A stretch of 37,343 nt of DNA from an uncultured Alistipes sp. (GTDB taxonomy: Bacteria; Bacteroidota; Bacteroidia; Bacteroidales; Rikenellaceae): NCBI GenBank assembly GCA_944326035.1, contig CALVCS010000013.1:1-37343 (forward strand). Direction: 5' to 3'. This document shows positions 25,211 through 34,830 of this stretch, in pieces. A model generated the notes under the pieces. That model was not told where the DNA came from. It worked only from the letters and a program-made list of their open reading frames with translations, and did no database searches. Both the position numbers and the translations under genes were made by a program. How positions within the stretch are numbered: position 1 is the first letter of the stretch; each line of letters begins with the position of its first letter.

Positions 25211-25447
25211 ATGTCAGACGTTTCATCAAAAGTAGTGGAAATCATCGTTGACAAACTCGGCGTTGACGCTGCTGAAGTAGTGCCCGCAGCCAGCTTCACC
25301 AATGACCTGGGTGCAGACTCGCTCGACACCGTTGAACTGATCATGGAATTCGAAAAGGAATTCGAAATCTCGATTCCCGACGAAGACGCTGAAAAAATCG
25401 CTACCGTAGGCGACGCTATCTCCTACATCTCTAGCAAAAAACAATAA
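25211..25447 (+). CDS. acpP: acyl carrier protein
   Basis: 78 residues, acidic, with the phosphopantetheine attachment site at S37 in [16 protein letters not shown]. It carries growing acyl chains for type II fatty-acid synthesis in the cytoplasm. It is first in the conserved order acpP-fabF-rnc, 47 nt before fabF. Its codon use is distinct from the neighbours (GCT/GAA-rich), as expected for a highly expressed gene. Confidence 0.98.
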   Translation: MSDVSSKVVEIIVDKLGVDAAEVVPAASFTNDLGADSLDTVELIMEFEKEFEISIPDEDAEKIATVGDAISYISSKKQ

Positions 25448-25494
25448 CACGCCTCATCCGCAGGCCATTTTGTCGACTAAATATTTCTGTCCCT

Positions 25495-26742
25495 ATGAAA
25501 CAAAGAAGAGTTGTTGTAACTGGCATCGGTACGATCAACCCCTTAGGTAACAATATTGAAGAATACTTCTCCAATCTTGAAAAAGGAGTGAGCGGTGCAG
25601 GACCTATTACGCATTTTGACCCTTCCCATTTCAAAACAAAATTTGCCTGCGAACTCAAAGGCTATGACCCCAGTCAATTCTTCGATCGGAAAGAGTTACG
25701 TAAATACGACCTCTATACCCAATATGCCCTCGTCGCCGCTGAACAGGCTGTGAAGGATTCAGGCCTCGACCTCGAATCCATCGACAAGGACATGACCGGA
25801 GTGATCTGGGCATCAGGAATCGGTGGACTGGAAACGTTCTACCAAGAAGTGAAGAGCTATGTCGAGGGAGGTCAAATTCCTCGATATAGCCCTTTCTTTA
25901 TTCCTAAAATGATCGCCGATATGGCTGCTGGCCATATCTCCATGAAATACGGTTTCAGAGGTCCTAACTACTGTACCGTATCGGCTTGCGCCTCTTCGAA
26001 CCACGCCATGATCGATGCCCTGACCTATCTGCGATTGGGTCGCGCCGATATCATCGTGACCGGAGGCTCGGAAGCCGCTATCAACCCCCCGGGCGTGGGC
26101 GGGTTCAACTCCATGCAGGCCCTCTCGACCCGCAACGACGAACCGACCAAAGCCTCGCGTCCGTTTGACGCCAATCGCGACGGTTTCGTGATCGGCGAAG
26201 GCGCCGGAGCCCTCATCCTCGAAGAGTATGAACATGCCAAAGCTCGTGGCGCGAAAATCTATGCCGAAGTGGCCGGTGGCGGTATGAGTGCCGACGCTTA
26301 CCACCTGACAGCTCCGCATCCCGAAGGGATCGGCGCCCGCAAAGCCATGGTCGACGCCATCCACGACGCCGGCTTGGAACTCACCGATATCGACTATGTC
26401 AACACCCACGGTACCTCGACCCCGGTGGGCGACCTGGCCGAAATCAAAGGGATCGTCGCTACGTTCGGCGAACATGCCTATAAGATGAATATCAGCGCCA
26501 CCAAGTCGATGACCGGACACCTGCTCGGTGCTGCGGGTGCGATCGAAGCCTTGGCCTGCATCATGGCGCTCAACAAGGGCATCATTCCGCCGACCATCAA
26601 CAATGAAACCCTCGATCCGGAGATCGACCCGAAACTCAACCTCACCCTGAACAAAGCCCAACAACGGGATATCAACGTTGCCCTGAGCAATACCTTCGGG
26701 TTCGGAGGTCATAACTCCTCGGTGATCTTCAAAAAATTGTAA
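25495..26742 (+). CDS. fabF: beta-ketoacyl-ACP synthase II
   Basis: 415 residues. Thiolase-fold condensing enzyme with catalytic C165 (TVSACASSNH), H305 (NTHGTSTPVGD), K337 and H342 (SMTGHLLGAAG). The C-terminal NTFGFGGHNSS is typical of KAS I/II. It elongates acyl-ACP with malonyl-ACP. It directly follows acpP, its substrate carrier, and precedes rnc by 5 nt. Confidence 0.97.
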   Translation: MKQRRVVVTGIGTINPLGNNIEEYFSNLEKGVSGAGPITHFDPSHFKTKFACELKGYDPSQFFDRKELRKYDLYTQYALVAAEQAVKDSGLDLESIDKDMTGVIWASGIGGLETFYQEVKSYVEGGQIPRYSPFFIPKMIADMAAGHISMKYGFRGPNYCTVSACASSNHAMIDALTYLRLGRADIIVTGGSEAAINPPGVGGFNSMQALSTRNDEPTKASRPFDANRDGFVIGEGAGALILEEYEHAKARGAKIYAEVAGGGMSADAYHLTAPHPEGIGARKAMVDAIHDAGLELTDIDYVNTHGTSTPVGDLAEIKGIVATFGEHAYKMNISATKSMTGHLLGAAGAIEALACIMALNKGIIPPTINNETLDPEIDPKLNLTLNKAQQRDINVALSNTFGFGGHNSSVIFKKL

Positions 26743-26747
26743 CAGAC

Positions 26748-27518
26748 GTGTTCAATCGTCTTAGGCAACTTATCGAGTCACGTTACGGACAAGATAAGGC
26801 CTATTATCAAATCGTGAAATCCCTGTTCGGCATTCGGCCGAATAACATAGAACTCTATAAGCTGGCCTTGATTCACAGGTCAGCTTCTTTTGTTTTACCC
26901 GACGGAACCCCCATCAACAACGAACGTCTCGAATTTCTCGGCGACGCCGTTATGGAGGCAATCGTGTCGGATTTTCTGTTCATCGAATACCCCGGCAAAG
27001 ACGAAGGCTTCTTGACCCAGCTGCGTTCGAAAATCGTCAGCCGACAGACCCTCAACGCCCTGGCCGTCCGGATCGGCCTCGACAAACACCTCATTGCTCA
27101 GGGCGGTGTCGGATTCAACCAGAAACATCTCTATGGCGATGCGCTGGAAGCCATGATCGGAGCCATCTATTTGGATCAGGGGTATGACTATACCAATCGG
27201 CTGCTGATCAACGACATTTTGCGTCGGCACATCAACCTGAGCAACATCACGCATACCGAAACCGACTTCAAAAGCCGCCTGATCGAATGGAGCCAGAAGA
27301 ACAAACATCATCTGGAATTCATCACCCGCCCGAGCGACCACTACACCTCGCAAAAGCCCCGATTTACGAGTGCCGTCCGCCTGGATGGCCATTGGTTGGG
27401 GGAAGGCGAAGGCGATTCCAAAAAACGGGCCGAACAGGCTGCCGCCCACCGTTCCTTCGAGCTCTTACAACAGGGAACGGACCATTTCCCGCCGGAGACC
27501 GTCTCCATCGAGCTGTAA
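26748..27518 (+). CDS. rnc: ribonuclease III
   Basis: 256 residues starting with GTG at 26748, 5 nt after the fabF stop (no suitable ATG is nearby). The RNase III signature NERLEFLGDAVMEAI holds E63 and D66; YGDALEAMIGAIYLDQG holds D131 and E134, giving the full metal site. A C-terminal double-stranded RNA-binding domain (about 172-245) ends in GDSKKRAEQAAAHRSFELL. It processes rRNA precursors and structured RNAs. The fabF-rnc neighbourhood is conserved. Confidence 0.96.
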   Translation: MFNRLRQLIESRYGQDKAYYQIVKSLFGIRPNNIELYKLALIHRSASFVLPDGTPINNERLEFLGDAVMEAIVSDFLFIEYPGKDEGFLTQLRSKIVSRQTLNALAVRIGLDKHLIAQGGVGFNQKHLYGDALEAMIGAIYLDQGYDYTNRLLINDILRRHINLSNITHTETDFKSRLIEWSQKNKHHLEFITRPSDHYTSQKPRFTSAVRLDGHWLGEGEGDSKKRAEQAAAHRSFELLQQGTDHFPPETVSIEL

Positions 27519-27860
27519 ACGCTCTCCGCTATTCGTTTCCTGCACCTTCCACTCCCCGCATCTCCTGTAACCCTTGCACCCTCGTGCCTCCAGTGGACCC
27601 TGCACTCCCGCGCCTTCCTGCGCCTTCTGTGGCCTCGCATCTTCTGCGCTGCCAACACCCCCACACCACCTAAAGTCCCTGTGCCCTCTGTACACGGTTC
27701 CGATCGGGCGATTTTCGCGCAATATCGGCCTCCGGGACATGAACCCGCCCCTCCCTTACACAAGCTAACAGAACGTTTTCCCGTCGGAATTCCGGTTTCA
27801 AAGGCCTGAAATCACAAAAAAATATCGTAACTTGTCCGATACGAACCGACTTTCTGACGT
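27519..27860. other. 342-bp intergenic region with pyrimidine-rich degenerate repeats
   Basis: No gene supported. Roughly 27537-27690 consists of imperfect repeats of an 8-12-nt motif like CTGCACCTTC (CTGCACCTTC, TTGCACCCTC, CTGCACTCCC, CTGCGCCTTC), strongly C/T-biased on the plus strand. No promoter matching TAnnTTTG was found for radC; the region just before it is AT-rich. Confidence 0.5.
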
Positions 27861-28568
27861 ATGTCTCCGACTAAAACGACCATTATCCGCCTGACCGACG
27901 CTCAAGTACGGGAAAAATTGCTGCATCAGGGAACCGCCTCCTTGAGTGATGCCGAACTGTTGAGTGTGCTGTTGGGCAAGGGCGAAGGCTCGCTCTCCGC
28001 GCTGGAGTTGGCCGAAAACGTGTTGAAAAAAACGGGAAGTCTGCTCCAGCTGAGCCTGATCGACCCCAAACAGCTGCGGATGATCGAAAACTTGGGAATC
28101 GGCCGGGCTGTTCATGTGGCCACCGCCCTAGAATTAGGGCGTCGGTTTCGAGCCCAGGAGACCCAAACCAAAGAGAGCATCGAGAGCGATCGCGATGTCA
28201 TCGATCTTTTCCAGGCGCAACTGGCACCCCTGTCCCACGAAGAGTTCTGGGTGGTGTATCTCAATCGCTCGAACAAAATTCTGGAAAAGGTGCGCGTCAG
28301 TCAGGGAGGCATATCGGGCACGGTCGTAGATATCCGACTGATTATCAAACGGGCACTGGAACGTTTAGCGTCTGCCATTTTGTTGGTCCACAACCATCCC
28401 TCGGGCAACGCCTCGCCCAGCGAACAGGATGTCCAGATCACCCGCCAGGTGAGTCAAGCCGCTCAACTGTTCGATATCCAGGTCGTCGACCACGTTATCA
28501 TTACCGCCGGGCCATGCCATAGTTTCCGGCAAGCCGGATTTTTCGATTCGCCCGACCTTCGCCCATGA
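27861..28568 (+). CDS. radC: RadC-family JAB/MPN protein (UPF0758)
   Basis: 235 residues. An N-terminal helix-hairpin-helix-like region (LSDAELLSVLLGKG, IENLGIGRAVHVATALELGR) is followed by a JAB metalloprotease-like domain with the metal motif H177-x-H179...D190 (VHNHPSGNASPSEQD) and an upstream Glu in HEEFWVVYLN. The standard RadC layout and length are present. Despite the historical name, a role in DNA repair is unproven; related domains are deubiquitinase- or peptidase-like. Start ATG 27861. Confidence 0.93.
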   Translation: MSPTKTTIIRLTDAQVREKLLHQGTASLSDAELLSVLLGKGEGSLSALELAENVLKKTGSLLQLSLIDPKQLRMIENLGIGRAVHVATALELGRRFRAQETQTKESIESDRDVIDLFQAQLAPLSHEEFWVVYLNRSNKILEKVRVSQGGISGTVVDIRLIIKRALERLASAILLVHNHPSGNASPSEQDVQITRQVSQAAQLFDIQVVDHVIITAGPCHSFRQAGFFDSPDLRP

Positions 28569-28744
28569 AAAACAACCGAATCGGCCACCGAATCATTGAC
28601 CCATGTGTTCAGCCACTCCTCTCGACAGCCCGCACGTCAGGGTCCCCGCCCAATTCTCCCCGACTCGCGGCCGATTACACCCTCTGAGACTCTTTCTTGC
28701 ACAGAATCTGGTCATCGACAGCGCCAACCAAAGCCTCGAACCCC

Positions 28745-28752
28745 TATCTTTG
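28745..28752 (+). promoter_or_regulatory. -7 promoter element of the GH92 gene
   Basis: TATCTTTG, an exact match, 110 nt upstream of the ATG at 28863. The ~294-bp stretch between radC and GH92 is otherwise non-coding. Confidence 0.6.
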
Positions 28753-28862
28753 TAGCAAGGAGCCGGAACGAGGGCCAATCATCGCTACGCCCTCAGCCGT
28801 CACCTACCCCTCCGGAGACATCTTCCTGCGGGTCCCTTTGCCTAACGACAATTCTTCACACT

Positions 28863-31223
28863 ATGAAAACAATCACAAAACTTCTCTCGCTCGGTTTGAG
28901 TGTATGGGCCCTGGTAGGCTGTAGCGGCTCGGGCACCCCGAGCCAATCCGACAGCGTTGACCTGTCGCTCAACGATTATGTCAATCCTTTCGTGGGAACG
29001 TCCGGGTTCGGGAATGTCTATCCTGGCTCACAGATCCCCTTCGGTGGCATCCAGATCAGCCCCGATACCGACCGCGACTACTACGACGCCGCCGCCGGCT
29101 ACAAGTACGACCACCCGACCCTGCTGGGTTTCAGCCTGACCCACCTCAGCGGAACCGGGATTCCCGATCTGGGGGACTTTCTATTCATCCCCGGCACCGG
29201 ACAAAAAAAATTCGTCCCCGGCACCCATGAAAACCCCGATGAAGGGTATCGCTCCCGGTATAGCCATGAACGGGAATGGGCCTCGCCCAACTATTATGGG
29301 GTCGATCTGCTCGATTACGGCGTCAAGGCCGAAATGACCTCGGGCCTCAACGCTGGGATTTTCAAATTTACCTTCCCGGCTTCGGACAGCTCGTTCGTCA
29401 TGATCGACATGGATCATGTGCTCTGGTTCCAGACCGCCTGGTCGCAGCTGCGCATCGAAAACGATTCGACCCTCTGCGGATTCAAACTGGTCAACGGCTG
29501 GGGTCCCGAACGTTATGTCTATTTCGTTGCGCAGTTTTCCAAACCCTTCGTCCGTTCGGGCCTGATGCAGGACGGCAAACCGGTTATCTATGACACCAAA
29601 CGTTTCCGCAGCGACCGCGTAGCCTATGGCAATCATGTCATCGGATGGATGGATTTCGTCACCGAACCGGGCGAAACCATCGAAGTGAAGGTGGCCGTTT
29701 CCTCCACCGGAACGGCCGGGGCCTACAAGAATCTGGCACAACTCGACGGCCAAGATTTCGAATCGTTGAAAAAAGCCGGAGAGATCCTCTGGGCCAAAGA
29801 ACTGGGTAAATTCCACGTCAAAGGCACCCGCGAACAGCTCGAAACGTTCTATACGTCGGTGTATCACGCTTCGTTGCACCCGTTCATTTTCCAGGATACG
29901 GACGGCCAATACCGAGGCCACGACAGCAACATCCACACCGCCGACGGCTTCACCAACTATACCGTCTTCTCGTTGTGGGACACCTACCGGGCTCATCACC
30001 CGTTGCTGAACCTGCTCCACCCCTCCCGCAATGCCGACATGATCAATTCGATGCTGGCCCACTACGACCAGAGCGTCGAACACATGCTGCCGATCTGGTC
30101 ATTCTACGGCAACGAAACCTGGTGCATGATCGGATATCACGCGACATCGGTCATTGCCGACGCCATTGTCAAGGGCATCCCGGGCTTCGACTACGAACGG
30201 GCCTTCGAAGCGATGAAAACCACCGCCACCAACCCCCATTACGACTGTCTGCCCGAATACATCGCACAGGGTGGGGTTCCCTTCGACAAGGAGCGCGAAT
30301 CGGTCTCCAAAACGCTGGAGTATGCCTATGACGACTACTGCATCGCCATGGCCGCTAAAAAATTGGGCAAAGAGGACGATTATCGCTACTTCCTCAACCG
30401 GTCCCTCTCCTACCAAAATCTGATCGACCCCGAAACCAAGTTCATGCGTGGCCGCGACAGCCAGGGACAATGGCGCACGCCGTTCGATCCCATCGCCTAC
30501 ACCGGTCCGGGCTCGGTACACGGTTGGGGCGACATCACCGAAGGATTCACCTATCAATATACGTGGTATGTCCCGCATGACGTACAGGGATATATCAACG
30601 AAATGGGCGGGAAAGAGGTCTTCACGCGTCGGCTCGACTCGATGTTCACCATGGAACTGCCCGAGGATATTCCCGGAGCCCACGATATCCAGGGACGGAT
30701 CGGCGCCTACTGGCATGGGAACGAACCCTGTCACCATGTGCTGTACCTCTACAACTACGTCAACCAGCCGTGGAAAGCGCAGGAAAAGATCCGTTACGTC
30801 CTCGACCATCTGTACGGCAACCGGCCGGATGCCCTGAGCGGCAACGACGACTGCGGCCAGATGTCGGCCTGGTACATTTTCAACTGCATGGGCTTCTATC
30901 CGACCTGTCCGTCGAGCAATCTCTACGCCATCGGATCCCCCGGTCTCGAAGCGGTCAGCATGACGATGGAGAACGGGAAAACGATCGACGTGACGACGGA
31001 AAATTACAGTCCGGAAAACGTATACGTCCAAAGTGTCACCCTGAACGGGCAACCGCACGAAAAGAGCTATTTTACCTATGACGAGCTGAAAGACGGCGCT
31101 CAGATCCACTTTGTGCTGGGCAATCAGCCCAACACCGCCTGGGGAAGCGCCGACAGTGCAATTGCACCTTCGCTCTCTGCCCCGGGCAAGACGCTGCCGT
31201 ATGTACGGCCAACCGCTCAATAG
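28863..31223 (+). CDS. secreted glycoside hydrolase family 92 alpha-mannosidase, lipoprotein
   Basis: 786 residues from the ATG at 28863; the in-frame upstream extension crosses the promoter and is rejected. A lipoprotein signal ends ALVGC (C20). The GH92 N-terminal domain opens NDYVNPFVGTSGFGNVYPGS, and the catalytic (alpha/alpha)6 domain contains HGNEPCHHVLYLYNYV and LSGNDDCGQMSAWYIFNCMG, both strongly conserved in calcium-dependent exo-alpha-mannosidases. Members remove alpha-1,2/1,3/1,4/1,6 mannose from N-glycans or yeast mannan; linkage is not readable here. It is a single gene with its own promoter and a strong terminator, without SusCD, and is convergent with the GH106-like gene. Confidence 0.96.
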   Translation: MKTITKLLSLGLSVWALVGCSGSGTPSQSDSVDLSLNDYVNPFVGTSGFGNVYPGSQIPFGGIQISPDTDRDYYDAAAGYKYDHPTLLGFSLTHLSGTGIPDLGDFLFIPGTGQKKFVPGTHENPDEGYRSRYSHEREWASPNYYGVDLLDYGVKAEMTSGLNAGIFKFTFPASDSSFVMIDMDHVLWFQTAWSQLRIENDSTLCGFKLVNGWGPERYVYFVAQFSKPFVRSGLMQDGKPVIYDTKRFRSDRVAYGNHVIGWMDFVTEPGETIEVKVAVSSTGTAGAYKNLAQLDGQDFESLKKAGEILWAKELGKFHVKGTREQLETFYTSVYHASLHPFIFQDTDGQYRGHDSNIHTADGFTNYTVFSLWDTYRAHHPLLNLLHPSRNADMINSMLAHYDQSVEHMLPIWSFYGNETWCMIGYHATSVIADAIVKGIPGFDYERAFEAMKTTATNPHYDCLPEYIAQGGVPFDKERESVSKTLEYAYDDYCIAMAAKKLGKEDDYRYFLNRSLSYQNLIDPETKFMRGRDSQGQWRTPFDPIAYTGPGSVHGWGDITEGFTYQYTWYVPHDVQGYINEMGGKEVFTRRLDSMFTMELPEDIPGAHDIQGRIGAYWHGNEPCHHVLYLYNYVNQPWKAQEKIRYVLDHLYGNRPDALSGNDDCGQMSAWYIFNCMGFYPTCPSSNLYAIGSPGLEAVSMTMENGKTIDVTTENYSPENVYVQSVTLNGQPHEKSYFTYDELKDGAQIHFVLGNQPNTAWGSADSAIAPSLSAPGKTLPYVRPTAQ

Positions 31224-31246
31224 CCTGAGGCTCGAGCTACCATCCC

Positions 31247-31280
31247 TGCGTCGCTTCGGAAACGAAGCGACGCATTTTTT
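31247..31280 (+). terminator. intrinsic terminator of the GH92 gene
   Basis: A perfect 12-bp stem (31247-31258 with 31263-31274), GAAA tetraloop and six T residues (31275-31280), 24 nt after the GH92 stop. Confidence 0.95.
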
Positions 31281-31292
31281 AGGCCCTTTCCT

Positions 31293-31333
31293 AAAAAAGA
31301 CGTCTCCGAAGCATTGGCTTCGGAGACGTCTTT
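31293..31333 (-). terminator. intrinsic terminator of the GH106-like gene, possibly bidirectional
   Basis: A perfect 17-bp stem (31296-31312 with 31317-31333) and 4-nt loop. On the minus strand it ends in a T run (plus-strand A run 31293-31298), 72 nt past the GH106-like stop. It also backs up the GH92 terminator 12 nt away. Confidence 0.9.
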
Positions 31334-31404
31334 ATCATCGTACCAAAAGGGGATCCATCTGTTCGAAACAAGGCCACCCCCTTTTTTATATCTGGAAAAA
31401 TCCG

Positions 31405-34400
31405 TTACCGCACTTCCAGGCAGCGCAGTTGAACCGGTCCAATCAAACCGGCCGGTTGCAGTTCTTCTTCCGCACTCCATCCCTTCCAGGGCGAGTAGGA
31501 GTAATGTCCTGCTTCCGAATGGGTTTTATCGGCGATCACCCAATTGGGCCACCCTTCGGTCTCGGCCACCGGTGTCGTATTACGGGCATCCCCAATCAAC
31601 CGATTGACCCACAGATTCGTCACCGCAATTTCCAGGGTATTTTCTCCCGCTTGCAAAGCCTCCGTCAAATCGATGCTGAAAGGCGTCTTCCACAGCAAGC
31701 CGATCTTACGTCCATTCACTTTCACTTCTGCCAGGTTGCGGACCGTACCCAAATCGAGTACCAACCGCCGCGAAGCCGACTTCCACCCTTTGGGCAGTTC
31801 GAAAACCTGACGGTAAGAGGCGGTCCCAGAGAAATAACGGACACTGTCGGAAGGATATTCACTCAGAGAGATCAGCTGATCGAGATGAATCGAATCGGGA
31901 GCCCCATGGTCGGCCGGAAACCGAACCTGCCAATCGGTACTCAGGTCCAGCGGTGTCGGCACCTTTTTCACCGCCACGGTTTTGGCCTTCCCGGCCGCGG
32001 TCACCACCTGCACTTGGGCCGGCTCGCTGAACAGCAATTTCACCTGTCCCTTCATCGTGCGGGCTTCCACCACCGGGGGACGTTGTTCACTGCCTCCGGG
32101 TAGATCGGCCTGCAACAGATGGGTCGTACTTTCGCCCGGACGGAAAACGACAAAACGCGATTCCCGCGGAATCAGCGTCATGGGCACGACAATCAAATCG
32201 CCCTCCCGACGCCATACGGGGGCCGCCTCGATCCGACCTTCATCGGCCAACCAAAATTCGGGCACCTTATTCCCTACGACCCGGAATTTAGCATCCTGCG
32301 TCACCACTCGCGTACTGTCATTGTAGATAAAATAGATATCCGTATCACCGACCTGCCGATGGATTCCATCCACATTTTCGGCCAACGTCACATCGGGCAG
32401 AATCCCCAAAATACGCATCACTTCGGGGTGCGAGGCACTATGCACCAGGCGTCCTTTTCCCAGGGTCCGCGACTCCCCGGGTCGGGTATCGCCCCACAGT
32501 TTCGCCACCATCGCCGCATGTTCGTTTTCATCGTCCGACAACGAGGGCGTGCCCAGCGGTGGAATCCCCGACACACAGGCTCCCTGTTCAATCAATTCAT
32601 AGACTTTCTGTAAGGTTTTGAGGGTCAGATAACGATCATCGCCCAATGAGAGGCAGGCATACGTCACCCCCGAGGGAGCCACGATCCGACCATCCTGCAC
32701 CCGAATCAATTCCCGCAGATCGTCCACACAGCAGAAATCATAATTGTATCCGGCCCGCATGGTCAGGGTATCTTTCGGGAAATTATTCGGAGCGGATTCC
32801 CCTGACAGCACCAAAATATCGGCCACCGGCAAGCCGCTCTGGAGCAAGAATTGCGACCGATTGATGTATCGGATCCAATCCCCGCCATACGGCCACCAGG
32901 TGTTGGTGCGCGAGAGATGGGAGCCGTTTCGTCCCAACGTCATCCCCGGACGCACGTTCAGGAAGGGCTGGTGCACAAACGAATGGGAAACCAACTGCGA
33001 TACGCCCTGAATCCAGGCCCGATCGCCATACTCTTTCAGTTCACGCGGATCCTGCTGCCAGCGTCCCGGTTTGGCATCGGTGGTGAACGACTCGGCAGCG
33101 ACCCGCTTACGTCCCTGCACATGACCGGCGGAACCCGGCATACGGGAGATCGGGGTCCCGCTTCCGACCCAAAATTCCCCCGTCGGCACATCGGCATGAC
33201 GGGCACACCGCAAATAATCGAACGGACCGAAATAGGACTCCGTCATCGCCATCAGCCCGTCCCGGTGACACAATTCGGCAAAATAATCGTAGTAGTTTTC
33301 CGCAAACAAGTCGGAGATGGTCCGTTGGAAATCGTACAGGAAACGGGCACTTTGCTGCGGCGTACCCACCACATAACCGACAATGGCCGGGAAATAGGGC
33401 TTCATATCATAGCCTCGCCGTTTGAGGAACTCCTGTTCGAAACCCTCGGTCCAGTTCTGTCCGCCGGCTTCATAGCTGTCGATGATGGCGTATTTGAGCA
33501 CACCGGTATGAGCTAACTGGGCTTCGATCTTTTTCATCATCTCGGGCCAGTGGGCATTCAACCCCCGGCGATCGAGCTTATTGCACTCCAACCCACTGAA
33601 GGAAGTGGGTCCATTGGTCTTGCCGGTAGGGGTATGGCCGATGCGCAGAATCGTCCAGTTGCCGGCCGGGACATCCCAGTCGAGGGTCCCATCCGGTTCC
33701 AGACGATCACTCAGATCGAGCACCTGCGAGGGATCGGGTCCCGGCGTCGTGTAATCGGCCTCGAACGGTTTATACGAGAAGGCATCCTCCATGGCCGAGT
33801 TGCGGCTGTCCACATCGGAGACCATCGACGACGCCAACAGGCGCATCCGGTTCAACTGCACATTGGCCGGACGCATCCACGCCCGATAAGGACGATAATA
33901 GAACGTCACCCGGAAAAACCGCGCATTGCGGGCCGCATCATTCAGTCGAATGCATTTGGGCTGACGCAGGTCGGTACGGATCTTATAGTCGAACCGGGCC
34001 GCTTCGCGATAGGTCTTCCCGTCGGCCGAAGCCTCGATCAACCCTTTGACGAACAGATGAATCTCCCCGAAGGTCAATTCGATGAACTGCGGTGAATAGG
34101 GTTCGTCATATGTCAGGGTCACCGAAGCCTGCGATCCCGGTTGACTGATCGGCAGTCGGATAAAAGAGGTGTTGTCGTCATCGAGAATGTTTTCCAGCGG
34201 CTGGCCCGTGAAGTCCGCCGTTACCTGGGGTGGTTCGTGGCGATTGACATCGGGGAAGGCCAACACCCGAATGTCCCGATAGTACCCGTTCCGAATTTCG
34301 GGTTGCGGCAGGGCGATCCGCTGATGGGAACCTCCGGAGATGTTTACCTCCGAAGAGACGATCATCTGCATGGCATCCTCGGGCTGGATCCAAGGCCCCC

Positions 34401-34770
34401 CGGAAAGCGACCACCCGGGACAATTATGGACCCCCAAGGTCAGTCCCAACCGTTGGGCTTCCTGCCCGGCATAATCGAGCAGTTCCATCCATCCAGGACT
34501 CAGCATTTCGGGCGCTTCGGCCCCGGGTGCCACCGGCGTAGAGGTCGTCGTAAAAAGGTGAGCTCCCTCATACCCGATGGCCTTCATAGCCTCCAAATCG
34601 GCCGTAATTCCTTTCTTGGTTACAAAATTACTGGTCCAATGCCACCAGGTTTGCGCCCCTCCTCCTCTGGGGGGGGTCATGAATCCCTCTTGCAGCGAGG
34701 GATTCTCATCGGCCGAAACGCTGAACAGACAGCACATGGCCAAACAACAGGTCAAGATTTTTTTTTGCAT
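31405..34770 (-). CDS. secreted GH106-like alpha-L-rhamnosidase family protein
   Basis: 1121 residues with a signal peptide ending near VSA (residue 20). The N-terminal half is a TIM barrel opening PRGGGAQTWWHWTSNFVTKK followed by GITADLEAMKAIGYEGAHLF, the characteristic GH106 start; GVHNCPGWSLSGGPWI and AIIDSYEAGGQNWTEGFEQE (probable acidic catalytic residues) follow. A central region carries SHLSRTNTWWPYGGDWIRY and PVADILVLSGESA. The C-terminus has a GH2-like sugar-binding beta-sandwich (LDLGTVRNLAEVKVNGRKIG). GH106 enzymes cut terminal alpha-L-rhamnose, for example from pectic rhamnogalacturonan, and need calcium; the substrate here is inferred from family. It is a single gene convergent with GH92. 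Confidence 0.9.
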   Translation of the reverse strand: MQKKILTCCLAMCCLFSVSADENPSLQEGFMTPPRGGGAQTWWHWTSNFVTKKGITADLEAMKAIGYEGAHLFTTTSTPVAPGAEAPEMLSPGWMELLDYAGQEAQRLGLTLGVHNCPGWSLSGGPWIQPEDAMQMIVSSEVNISGGSHQRIALPQPEIRNGYYRDIRVLAFPDVNRHEPPQVTADFTGQPLENILDDDNTSFIRLPISQPGSQASVTLTYDEPYSPQFIELTFGEIHLFVKGLIEASADGKTYREAARFDYKIRTDLRQPKCIRLNDAARNARFFRVTFYYRPYRAWMRPANVQLNRMRLLASSMVSDVDSRNSAMEDAFSYKPFEADYTTPGPDPSQVLDLSDRLEPDGTLDWDVPAGNWTILRIGHTPTGKTNGPTSFSGLECNKLDRRGLNAHWPEMMKKIEAQLAHTGVLKYAIIDSYEAGGQNWTEGFEQEFLKRRGYDMKPYFPAIVGYVVGTPQQSARFLYDFQRTISDLFAENYYDYFAELCHRDGLMAMTESYFGPFDYLRCARHADVPTGEFWVGSGTPISRMPGSAGHVQGRKRVAAESFTTDAKPGRWQQDPRELKEYGDRAWIQGVSQLVSHSFVHQPFLNVRPGMTLGRNGSHLSRTNTWWPYGGDWIRYINRSQFLLQSGLPVADILVLSGESAPNNFPKDTLTMRAGYNYDFCCVDDLRELIRVQDGRIVAPSGVTYACLSLGDDRYLTLKTLQKVYELIEQGACVSGIPPLGTPSLSDDENEHAAMVAKLWGDTRPGESRTLGKGRLVHSASHPEVMRILGILPDVTLAENVDGIHRQVGDTDIYFIYNDSTRVVTQDAKFRVVGNKVPEFWLADEGRIEAAPVWRREGDLIVVPMTLIPRESRFVVFRPGESTTHLLQADLPGGSEQRPPVVEARTMKGQVKLLFSEPAQVQVVTAAGKAKTVAVKKVPTPLDLSTDWQVRFPADHGAPDSIHLDQLISLSEYPSDSVRYFSGTASYRQVFELPKGWKSASRRLVLDLGTVRNLAEVKVNGRKIGLLWKTPFSIDLTEALQAGENTLEIAVTNLWVNRLIGDARNTTPVAETEGWPNWVIADKTHSEAGHYSYSPWKGWSAEEELQPAGLIGPVQLRCLEVR

Positions 34771-34822
34771 TCTGTTTTTGGGTTAGATTTTTGCTTCCTC
34801 TACACCGGGAAGAAGCCATAAA

Positions 34823-34830
34823 CAAATATA
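34823..34830 (-). promoter_or_regulatory. -7 promoter element of the GH106-like gene
   Basis: CAAATATA on the plus strand reads TATATTTG on the minus strand, an exact TAnnTTTG match, 52 nt upstream of the ATG at 34770. Confidence 0.55.
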
